Origin: an uncultured Verrucomicrobiota bacterium
GTDB lineage: Bacteria; Verrucomicrobiota; Verrucomicrobiia; Limisphaerales; UBA9464
Assembly: GCA_903907995.1 (NCBI GenBank)
Contig: CAIVQH010000060.1
Location: 372,001 to 436,000, forward strand
DNA length: 64,000 nucleotides
Reading direction: 5' to 3'
Shown here: one piece after another, positions 24,544 through 31,979 of the stretch
Layout: every line of letters begins with the position of its first letter
How positions within the stretch are numbered: the first letter of the stretch is position 1
The notes under the pieces: model-generated
What the model saw: only the letters and a program-made list of their open reading frames with translations
Database searches by the model: none
Told to the model about the DNA's origin: nothing
Position numbers and translations under genes: made by a program

Positions 24544-25997
24544 TGCACCCGCTTGCGAAACTCGATCAGGCTCACGTCTGGCATCCCTTCACGCAGATGC
24601 GCGACTGGCTGCGGCAGGAACCCATTGTGCTGACCGCCGGCAAAGGCGCGGTCCTTCGGGATGCTCAGGGCCGCGAGTATCTCGACGCCAACTCGTCCAT
24701 CTGGACGAACCTGCACGGCCATAACCACCCCGGCATCAACGCCGCCCTGCGTCGCCAGCTCGGAAAAGTCGCACACACCTCAGCCCTCGGCTTCGCCAAC
24801 GAACCCGCCAGCCTGCTCGCCAGCAAACTGGTCAGCGCCGCCAATCCTCCGGGCTCTCTCGCGCCGTCTCCCTCTCCCCGCTTGGAAAAGGTTTTCTTCT
24901 CCGACGACGGCTCCACGGCGATGGAGGTTGCTCTAAAGCTGGCCTACGAGTTCGCGCGCCGGACGAAAGGCCAGAAATCACCGCGCTTCCTCGGTCTGCA
25001 AGGCGCGTATCATGGCGACACCGTCGGGGCCGTTTCGCTCGGTCACATTGACCTCTTCCACAAGGCTTACGCGGGGTTGCTGTTCAAGTCCGACGCGGTG
25101 ATGGCCCCATACTGCTACCGCTGCCCGTTCAACCGCGCCAAACCCGAACGGGCCGACGCCCGCGACTACCGGAAATGCCGCTGGGAATGCGTTGGCAAGG
25201 TCGAGGCCAAGTTCGCGACCGCGACCAAGCGCCAAAAACCCTACGCCGGGTTCGTCTTTGAACCCCGGATGCAGGGAGCCGCCGGGATGATCCCGCAGCC
25301 GGCCGGCTGGCTCAGCAAGGTCACCGAAATCGCCCGTGGCCACGGCGCATCACTGATCGCCGACGAAGTGATGACGGGCTTCGGCCGGACAGGTGCAGGC
25401 TCCGCCTCAGGCCCCAAACCCAAAGCTCAAAGCCTCTTCGCCTGTCACGCCGAGGGCGTCCAACCGGATTTTCTGGCGTTGGCCAAGGGGTTGACCGGCG
25501 GTTACCTGCCGATGGCGGCCACGCTGACCACGCAGGTCGTGTTCGACGCGTTTCTTGGCGAGTATACCGACTTCAAGACGTTCTTCCATGGCCACAGCTT
25601 TACCGGGAACCAGCTCGGTGCCGCCGCCGCCCTGGCCAGCATGGACCTGCTTGGTTCGCCCCAATCCGTCAATGCCCGTCAGAGCCTGGCGACCGCGCTG
25701 GGTGAGGAGCTGAAGTCGCTCTGGGCGGTGCCGCAGGTGGGCGATGTCCGGCAGGTTGGGCTCGTGGCGGGCGTGGAACTGGTCCGTGATTGGCGAACGC
25801 GTACCCCCTTCGGACTGCACGAGCAGGCGGGTATCCGCGTCTGTCAGGCAATGGCCCGCCGGGGTGTGCTCACCCGCCCCATCGGCAGCGTGATCGTGCT
25901 CATGCCCCCCTACTGCACGACCAGCAAACAGCTTGGTAAGATGGTCGCCGCCCTGACCGAGTCCATCGCCGAGGTGTTCGGAGCCAAGGCCGGATAA
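24543..25997 (+). CDS. bioA: Adenosylmethionine-8-amino-7-oxononanoate aminotransferase
   Basis: 484 residues from ATG 24543 (a GTG at 24540 is directly upstream and in frame). Converts the bioF product to 7,8-diaminononanoate. HVWHPFTQM at residue 11 is the BioA signature; LIADEVMTGFGRTG has Asp274 for PLP, LALAKGLTGGYLP has the Schiff-base Lys315, and FFHGHSFTGNQLG follows. Four cysteines (191, 194, 212, 216) in CYRCP and KCRWEC could bind metal or form a structural loop. bioB and bioD are not in the window. Confidence 0.94.
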   Translation: MHPLAKLDQAHVWHPFTQMRDWLRQEPIVLTAGKGAVLRDAQGREYLDANSSIWTNLHGHNHPGINAALRRQLGKVAHTSALGFANEPASLLASKLVSAANPPGSLAPSPSPRLEKVFFSDDGSTAMEVALKLAYEFARRTKGQKSPRFLGLQGAYHGDTVGAVSLGHIDLFHKAYAGLLFKSDAVMAPYCYRCPFNRAKPERADARDYRKCRWECVGKVEAKFATATKRQKPYAGFVFEPRMQGAAGMIPQPAGWLSKVTEIARGHGASLIADEVMTGFGRTGAGSASGPKPKAQSLFACHAEGVQPDFLALAKGLTGGYLPMAATLTTQVVFDAFLGEYTDFKTFFHGHSFTGNQLGAAAALASMDLLGSPQSVNARQSLATALGEELKSLWAVPQVGDVRQVGLVAGVELVRDWRTRTPFGLHEQAGIRVCQAMARRGVLTRPIGSVIVLMPPYCTTSKQLGKMVAALTESIAEVFGAKAG

Positions 25998-26040
25998 ATT
26001 TCTCCTCCCCACTTGGCATCCGCGGGTCTTTGCTTCTGTC

Positions 26041-27318
26041 ATGCAAACGCTCTATCTCGACATCTTCAGCGGCATCAGCGGTGACATGTTCATCGCCGCG
26101 CTGCTGGATCTCGGCGTGGAGGCCAAGACGCTGGAGCGCGAGCTCAAGCGGCTTAGGCTCGATGGCTACCATTTGCACATCGCCCGGAAGCAGAAATCAG
26201 GCATCGAAGGTGTGAAGTTCGACGTACACCTCGAGGCCGACTGCGAGGGAGATCATGAGCATGACCAAGAGCATGAGCATGAACACACCCATTCTCATGG
26301 CGATCATGGCCATGGTCACACGCACGCCCATGCGGAGCACCGTAACTTCACGCAGATCCAGCAGCTCATCGCGGCGAGCACTCTGTCCGACTGGGTGAAG
26401 GAGAAGTCGGTCGCCGTGTTCCGACGCGTGGCCATCGCGGAAGGCAAGATCCACGGGCTGCCACCGGAGAAGGTCCATTTCCACGAGGTCGGCGCGGTTG
26501 ATTCCATCGTGGATATCGTCGGCGCGTGCATCGGCCTGGAGCTGCTCGGCAAGCCGCGGGTACTCGCCGGCCCGGTGATCGAAGGCACCGGCTTCGTTCG
26601 CTGCGCCCATGGCCGGATGCCCCTGCCCGCCCCGGCCACTCTGGAAATCTTCGCCGCCCGCAGCATCCCGGTGGCGCAGTGCGAGGAACCCAACGAGCTG
26701 GTCACCCCCACCGGCGCCGCCCTGCTGGCGGAGTTTGCCGAGTCGTTCGCGCCCATGCGGGACCTGATCGCTCGCAAGGTCGGCTACGGGCTCGGCACCC
26801 GCGACAATAAGACCCGACCAAACGTCGTTCGCGCCGTGCTGGCCGACACCGCCGGGGACGCGGCCGGGGAACACGATTGGGAGACCGACACCATCGCCGT
26901 GCTGGAGACGAACCTCGACGACGTGAGCGGCGAGGTGCTCGGGCACTTCGTGGAGACCACGCTCGCGGCCGGCGCGCTCGATGTCTTCCACACGCCCATC
27001 CAGATGAAGAAGAACCGTCCGGGCGTGCTGCTCACCGTGCTCTGCGCGGCGGCGGATGCGGACAAATTCACCGTGCGGCTGCTGCGGCACACGAGTGCGT
27101 TTGGCGTACGCCGTTCGTTCACCGAACGGCGTAAGCTCCAGCGCGAATTCGTGAACGTGAAGACTGAGTTTGGCGAGATCCCTGTGAAGGTCGGTAAGCT
27201 TGACGGGGAGATCGTGCAGGCCGCGCCAGAGTTTGAAGTCTGCCGCGCGAAGGCCGTGCAGGCGGGTGTGCCGTTGCGGGAAGTTTACGAGGCGGCCCTG
27301 CGTGGATTGCCGCGCTAA
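26041..27318 (+). CDS. larC: Nickel-pincer-cofactor biosynthesis protein LarC
   Basis: 425 residues, one continuous frame, unlike the frameshift-split larC of Lactobacillus. MQTLYLDIFSGISGDMFIAA is the family opening; KVHFHEVGAVDSIVDIVG and LVTPTGAALLAE follow. A His-rich linker (residues ~67-95, with 15 or more His alternating with Asp/Glu/Gly/Thr) should load nickel. LarC inserts Ni into pyridinium-dithiocarboxylate mononucleotide in a CTP-dependent step. larA, larB and larE are not nearby. The gene is last before the convergent hopanoid operon; 43 bases separate it from bioA. Confidence 0.93.
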   Translation: MQTLYLDIFSGISGDMFIAALLDLGVEAKTLERELKRLRLDGYHLHIARKQKSGIEGVKFDVHLEADCEGDHEHDQEHEHEHTHSHGDHGHGHTHAHAEHRNFTQIQQLIAASTLSDWVKEKSVAVFRRVAIAEGKIHGLPPEKVHFHEVGAVDSIVDIVGACIGLELLGKPRVLAGPVIEGTGFVRCAHGRMPLPAPATLEIFAARSIPVAQCEEPNELVTPTGAALLAEFAESFAPMRDLIARKVGYGLGTRDNKTRPNVVRAVLADTAGDAAGEHDWETDTIAVLETNLDDVSGEVLGHFVETTLAAGALDVFHTPIQMKKNRPGVLLTVLCAAADADKFTVRLLRHTSAFGVRRSFTERRKLQREFVNVKTEFGEIPVKVGKLDGEIVQAAPEFEVCRAKAVQAGVPLREVYEAALRGLPR

Positions 27319-27325
27319 AGAAAAA

Positions 27326-27347
27326 AGCCGGCCCTTGCGGGCCGGCT
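27326..27347 (-). terminator. Strong intrinsic terminator of the hpnH-hpnJ operon
   Basis: Nine-base perfect stem AGCCGGCCC (27326-27334) and GGGCCGGCT (27339-27347) with loop TTGC. On the minus strand it is followed by TTTTTTC, a textbook T tract, and lies 22 bases past the hpnJ stop. On the plus strand it could also end larC, but lacks a T run there. Confidence 0.9.
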
Positions 27348-27368
27348 GAAATTTCAAACACCGCTGAA

Positions 27369-28820
27369 TCAGGCAGCAGCCAGAGCCTTCGAGGCGGCGA
27401 GGTCGTCCTTGCGCTGGCTGAGGCTGCGGAAGAACTCGTAGCCCTCGCGCACGCGGCGGACCATCACGCTCTTGTCTTCTAGCATCGTCTTGATGATCCG
27501 CAGGATGGGGCCGGGACGGAGATAGTAAGTGCGGTAGAAGCGGTCCACGGCCTCGAAAATCTCGTCCTTGTTCAGGCCGGGATATTCAAGCGTGGACTGC
27601 TGCAGACCGTCGCCGTGGAGAATGTCAGTCTTGTCCTTCTTCACGAACCAGCCGTTCTGCCGGGCCATTTCGTACAGCTCGGTGCCGGGATACGGCGCGG
27701 CGAGCGAGACCTGGAGCGAGAACACGTCCAGCTCCTTCGCGAAGTTGATTGTCTGCTCGATGCTCTCCTTGGTCTCGACCGGCAGGCCGAGGATGAAGGT
27801 GCCGTGGATCACCACGCCCGCCTTGTGGCAGGACTTGGTGAACTTCCGCATCTCGTCCGTGGTGACGCCCTTCTTGATGCGCTTGAGGGTGTCATCGTTG
27901 CCGGACTCGTAGCCCACGAGGAACAGGCGGAGGCCCGAGTCCTTCATGTACTTGATGGTGTCGTACTCCAGGTTGGCGCGGCTGTTGCACGACCAAGTCA
28001 GGCCCATCGGGGCGAGCTTCTTGGCGATCTCACGGGCGCGCGGGAGGTTTGCGGTGAAGGTATCGTCATCGAAGAAGAACTCCTTCACCTGCGGGAAGAT
28101 CTGCTTCATGTGCGCCATCTCGGCGGCGACGTTTTCGGCCGACCGGACGCGGTATTTGTGACCGCCGATGGTCTGGGGCCAGAGGCAGAAGGTGCACTGC
28201 GCCGGGCAGCCGCGTCCCGTGTACATCGACACGTACGGGTGCATCAGATAGCCGATGAAGTACTTCTCGATCTCGAGGTCGCGCTTGTAAACGTCCGCCA
28301 CCCACGGCAGCTCGTCCATGTTGTGGATCAGCTCGCGCTCGGGATTGTGGATGATCTTGCCGTCCTTCTTGAAGCTGAGGCCGGCGATGGTCTCCATCGG
28401 GCGGCCTTCGGCGACTTCCTTGCAGGTGAAGTCGAACTCTTTGCGGCCGACCCAGTCGATCGCGGGCGAGGCCTTCAGCGTCTCGGTCGGCAGCACTGCG
28501 GCGTGCGCGCCCACGAAGCCGATCTTCGTGTTCGGGCGGCGGGCCTTGATGGCCTCGGCCACCTTGCTGTCGTTCTTCAGCGACGGCGTGGAGGTGTTGA
28601 TGATGACGTGGTCAAAGCCGTCCGCGATCTTGAGGCACTCATCGACGCCGATGTTGTGCGGAGCGCAGTCGAGCAGCTTCGAGCCGGGCACGAGGGCCGC
28701 CGGCTGGGCCAGCCAGGTGGGATACCAGTAGCTGGTGACCTCACGCTTGGCCTGGTAGCGCGCGCCGGCGCCGCCGTCAAAGCCGTCAAAGGAGGGGGGA
28801 GATAAAAAAAGTGCGCTCAT
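27369..28820 (-). CDS. hpnJ: Hopanoid radical SAM protein HpnJ
   Basis: 483 residues. N-terminal B12-binding-like half opens with FLSPPSFDGFDGGAGARYQA and SYWYPTWLAQPAALVPGS, a signature shared by HpnJ proteins. The radical SAM centre is GRGCPAQCTFCLWPQ (CxxxCxxC), with EFFFDDDTF and FLVGYESGND further on. In Burkholderia, HpnJ is needed for the cyclitol-ether head group of extended hopanoids, by contracting or rearranging the sugar added by HpnI. Here it follows hpnH by 46 bases on the same strand; hpnI is at 56109. Confidence 0.92.
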   Translation of the reverse strand: MSALFLSPPSFDGFDGGAGARYQAKREVTSYWYPTWLAQPAALVPGSKLLDCAPHNIGVDECLKIADGFDHVIINTSTPSLKNDSKVAEAIKARRPNTKIGFVGAHAAVLPTETLKASPAIDWVGRKEFDFTCKEVAEGRPMETIAGLSFKKDGKIIHNPERELIHNMDELPWVADVYKRDLEIEKYFIGYLMHPYVSMYTGRGCPAQCTFCLWPQTIGGHKYRVRSAENVAAEMAHMKQIFPQVKEFFFDDDTFTANLPRAREIAKKLAPMGLTWSCNSRANLEYDTIKYMKDSGLRLFLVGYESGNDDTLKRIKKGVTTDEMRKFTKSCHKAGVVIHGTFILGLPVETKESIEQTINFAKELDVFSLQVSLAAPYPGTELYEMARQNGWFVKKDKTDILHGDGLQQSTLEYPGLNKDEIFEAVDRFYRTYYLRPGPILRIIKTMLEDKSVMVRRVREGYEFFRSLSQRKDDLAASKALAAA

Positions 28821-28866
28821 TAATGGGTGACTGTCAGAATAAAAAATGAATGGTCAGTGAGGCGGA

Positions 28867-30291
28867 TCATTCCGCCTTCACTTCGGTTTTCTTGGCCGCA
28901 TCCAGTTTGGCCAGCACCTCATCGCGCTGCGTGGTGTCCAGGCCAGCCTCATCATGGTCGTGGTGGCCCTTGCGCTGGAAGACGGACTGCGCGCCATTCA
29001 TGGCGGCGCGCGGCGAATTGATGGCCGCCTTCGCCTCGGCGAGGTGGCCCTTGCCGATGGTCGTGCCGTTGTAGGCGCGCTTCTCCAGCTCGACACTGGC
29101 CGCGACGGGCTTGGGCTTCGACCCAAAGTTGTAGGCGAAGTTCTTCCAGTTGTCGCCGGCCTGGTAGTTGGTGCCGAGCGCGCCGCTGGGATCATAGCCG
29201 CAGTGGACCATGCAGTTCTCGCAGCGCGGGTCGCGGGCCTTTCCGTCGACGACGCCGTAGTTCTCCCACTTCACGTTCCCCAGCATCTCCTGATAGCCGC
29301 CGTAGTGGCCGTCGGTCATCAGGTAGCACGGGGCCTTCCAGCCACGCACGTTGTACGTCGGGATGGCCCAGGCGGTGCAGGTCAGCTCGCGCTTGCCGGC
29401 GAGAAATTCCTGGTAAACCGGCGTGCCGAAGATGGTGAACATCTTCCCCCACTCCTGAATCTTCGCAAATTTCTGCCGCGTCATCTCGCGGGTCAGGAAG
29501 AACTCCTTCGGATCGCGACCGAGACGCTTCGCCATGTCCTTCTTGGCCGCGTCGTAATCGTAACCGGGGGAAATGGTGTGGCCATCGACTTCCAGCGAGC
29601 TGAGGTACTTGAACATGTCCTCCAGCTCCTGCACGTCGGTCTCCTTGTAAACCGTCGTGTTGGTCGCCGTCTGGTAGCCAAGGATCTTGGCCATCTTGAT
29701 GGCGGCGATGCACTCCTTGAACACGCCTTCGCGCTCGACAATGAGATCGTGCGTATATTCCAGGCCGTCCACGTGGACGTTCCAGTACATCCACTTGCTC
29801 GGGCGGATGACCACCTTGGTTTTGGCGGCACCCTCGGCCTTGCGGATGGCCTCGGCTTCCTTCTCGGTGATGAGCTGTTCCTTCAGCAGGCGCTGGAGCT
29901 TCGGCTCCATCGCGGGGGTGTACACCGCCGAAAGATAGTCGCGCATCTTCTTCCGCATGAAGACGCCGTTCGTGCAGACGTAGATGACCCGCCCCTGCTC
30001 GTGCAGGCCGGCGATCAGTTCCTCGATCTTCGGATAGATGAGCGGTTCGCCGCCACAGATCGACACCATCGGGGCGTCGCACTCCGTCGCCGCTCCGAGG
30101 CACTGCTCCAACGGCACCATGTCCTTGAGGTTCGTGGAGTACTCACGGATGCGGCCGCAGCCGGTGCAGGTGAGGTTGCACGTATGCAACGGCTCGAGCT
30201 GCAGCACCATGGCGAACTTGGGCGTCCGCGCGATTTTGTGCTTCACGATGTGTGAAGCGATCTTGACCGTCAGGGCCAGGGGGAAACGCAT
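28867..30291 (-). CDS. hpnH: Adenosyl-hopene transferase HpnH (radical SAM)
   Basis: 474 residues. MRFPLALTVKIASHIVKHKI and LQLEPLHTCNLTCTGCGRIR match HpnH; the [4Fe-4S] motif is CNLTCTGC. SICGGEPLIYPKI and YVCTNGVFM follow. C-terminal CTAWAIPTYNVRGWKAPCYL and CENCMVHCGYDPSG complete the family pattern. HpnH joins adenosine to diploptene (hopene), the first step to side-chain-bearing bacteriohopanepolyols. Compared with proteobacterial HpnH (~380 residues) this one has an insert of about 45 charged residues near 125-170 and a ~90-residue low-complexity tail, His-rich near KGHHDHDEAG. It lies 15 bases after a small lipoprotein gene. Confidence 0.94.
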   Translation of the reverse strand: MRFPLALTVKIASHIVKHKIARTPKFAMVLQLEPLHTCNLTCTGCGRIREYSTNLKDMVPLEQCLGAATECDAPMVSICGGEPLIYPKIEELIAGLHEQGRVIYVCTNGVFMRKKMRDYLSAVYTPAMEPKLQRLLKEQLITEKEAEAIRKAEGAAKTKVVIRPSKWMYWNVHVDGLEYTHDLIVEREGVFKECIAAIKMAKILGYQTATNTTVYKETDVQELEDMFKYLSSLEVDGHTISPGYDYDAAKKDMAKRLGRDPKEFFLTREMTRQKFAKIQEWGKMFTIFGTPVYQEFLAGKRELTCTAWAIPTYNVRGWKAPCYLMTDGHYGGYQEMLGNVKWENYGVVDGKARDPRCENCMVHCGYDPSGALGTNYQAGDNWKNFAYNFGSKPKPVAASVELEKRAYNGTTIGKGHLAEAKAAINSPRAAMNGAQSVFQRKGHHDHDEAGLDTTQRDEVLAKLDAAKKTEVKAE

Positions 30292-30306
30292 ACAGATGGA
30301 TCAGGA

Positions 30307-30513
30307 TCAGTCAACCGTCAGCAGAGAGGCCGGCCCCGAAGTGGCAGAAGTGGCTTCGGCACCCGGCACTGTGACCGGCTTGGCGTCATTCTTGAGGAGC
30401 ATAAGCGAGGCGGGCGAGGCCGAATAGCTGCCACCAAAGCTGCCGCAGCCGGCCGAGAGCAAGGCCACTGCCGCCAGCAGCGGCCAGACCAGTCTTCCTG
30501 ACTTGTTCTTCAT
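30307..30513 (-). CDS. Small lipoprotein ahead of hpnH
   Basis: 68 residues from the ATG at 30513. MKNKSGRLVWPLLAAVALLS followed by AGC gives a positively charged start, a hydrophobic core and lipobox LSAGC with Cys23, so the mature part is a 46-residue Ser/Ala/Gly-rich lipoprotein. It sits 15 bases upstream of hpnH and is likely the first gene of the hopanoid operon. I know no homologue; a role in hopanoid placement or simply envelope structure is open. The frame continues upstream of the ATG without coding features. Confidence 0.7.
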   Translation of the reverse strand: MKNKSGRLVWPLLAAVALLSAGCGSFGGSYSASPASLMLLKNDAKPVTVPGAEATSATSGPASLLTVD

Positions 30514-30664
30514 CGCGGGGAGGATACGGGCGCCATCCGTGACAGCAACAGCATATTTCCAAGAGGTGGCAGCCCCTTGCCCGGCCGGTTTTAGGTCCAA
30601 ATAAAGACCTTCCGGATACTCGTCGTTCGACAAGACTCTCCGTCGCCCGTTAGTCTGGGCGTCC

Positions 30665-31912
30665 GTGACGCTCAAACTCACCAGTGCGCTCGGGATATTC
30701 CTCCTTATCGCCTTTGCCTGGCTGTTCTCGGAACATCGCAGCCGCTTTCCCTGGCGCGCGGTGATCTGGGGGGTGGTGCTCCAGTTCGCCTTTGGTCTGT
30801 TCATCCTGCACACGGAGGCAGGGGCAAAACTGTTTGGCGGCTGCCAGGCGGCGGTCAACAAGTTCATCGGCTTCGCCAATGAGGGCAACCGGCTGGTCTT
30901 TGGCCCGCTCGCCAACTCCGATCTGATGGGCAAGGCCTTCGGCCCTAGCGACGCGTTTCTCTTTGTGATCGTGGTTACCGGCACGGTCATTCTCATCAGT
31001 GCCGTGTCCTCGCTGCTCTACCACTACAACATCCTGCAGGCCATCGTGCGCGCCATGGCCTGGGTCATGCGCCGGCTCATGGGCACCAGCGGCAGTGAGA
31101 CCCTGAGCGCCGCCGCCAACATTTTCATGGGCCAGACCGAGGCCCCTCTGGTCATCAAGCCTTACCTGGCCCGTATGACCCGCAGTGAGCTGAACTGCAT
31201 GATGGTCGGCGGTTTTGCCACCATCGCCGGCGGCGTCATGGCGGTCTATTCCGGGGTCCTGCACATTCCGGCCGGCCACCTGTTGACCGCCAGCGTCATG
31301 AGCGCACCTGCCGCACTCCTCATGGCCAAGCTGCTTGTGCCCGAAACGGAAGTCAGCGAGACCGCGGCCGGGGCAAACGCCAAAATCGAGCGGGAAACCA
31401 TCAATGGCATCGATGCCATCTGCACCGGGGCGGGCGATGGCATGAAGCTCGCCATCAACGTCACGGCGATGCTGATCGGCTTCACTTCCGTGGTCGCGGT
31501 GGCCAACTGGCTGTTGGGCTGGCTGCTGGGCCACGTTGGCTGGCACAATGACCAGCCTCTCCAGACCATTCTGGGCTATCTCAATGCCCCCTTCGCCTGG
31601 GCGATGGGCGTCCCGACGAAAGACTGCCTCGCGGTCGGGCAGATTCTGGGCGAACGCATCGTGCTCAACGAGTTCATCGGCTATCTCAGCCTCGCCAAAC
31701 AGCAGCCCACGCTGGATCCACGCAGTTATACCCTGGCCACTTACGCGCTCTGCGGTTTCGCCAACCTCGCGAGCGTCGCCATCCAGATCGGGGGCATCGG
31801 AGCTCTGGTGCCCAGCCGTCGCAGCGACCTGGTCACCCTCGGCATGAAGGCGATGGTGGGCGGTTTGCTGGCCAGCTACATGACCGCCTGCGTCTGTGGC
31901 GTTCTCACTTAA
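30665..31912 (+). CDS. Concentrative nucleoside transporter (CNT/NupC family)
   Basis: 415 residues, about 9-11 membrane helices. IFMGQTEAPLVIKPYLARMT is the nucleoside-binding signature of CNT proteins and GFATIAGGVMAVY follows; the C-terminal NEFIGYLSLAK and YALCGFANLASVAIQIGGIG are also conserved. It should import nucleosides with H+ or Na+. Start is GTG 30665; no upstream ATG keeps the frame. Divergent from the lipoprotein-hpnH operon, with 151 bases between. Confidence 0.92.
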   Translation: MTLKLTSALGIFLLIAFAWLFSEHRSRFPWRAVIWGVVLQFAFGLFILHTEAGAKLFGGCQAAVNKFIGFANEGNRLVFGPLANSDLMGKAFGPSDAFLFVIVVTGTVILISAVSSLLYHYNILQAIVRAMAWVMRRLMGTSGSETLSAAANIFMGQTEAPLVIKPYLARMTRSELNCMMVGGFATIAGGVMAVYSGVLHIPAGHLLTASVMSAPAALLMAKLLVPETEVSETAAGANAKIERETINGIDAICTGAGDGMKLAINVTAMLIGFTSVVAVANWLLGWLLGHVGWHNDQPLQTILGYLNAPFAWAMGVPTKDCLAVGQILGERIVLNEFIGYLSLAKQQPTLDPRSYTLATYALCGFANLASVAIQIGGIGALVPSRRSDLVTLGMKAMVGGLLASYMTACVCGVLT

Positions 31913-31979
31913 CCCTTCAAATCACACTCGCGTCTGGCAGAGTGCCGTCTGTCCGACGTTCCATTCCGATTTAGTACGG

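Noticed and set aside
27615-30255. Two open frames of about 400 codons on the plus strand (27615-28805 and 28954-30255)
   Set aside because: Antisense to hpnJ and hpnH, which carry intact radical SAM motifs; these are codon-bias shadows.
30514-30996. Upstream extension of the small lipoprotein frame to 229 codons
   Set aside because: The lipobox-bearing start is at 30513; the extension runs antisense through the 5' end of the nucleoside transporter gene.
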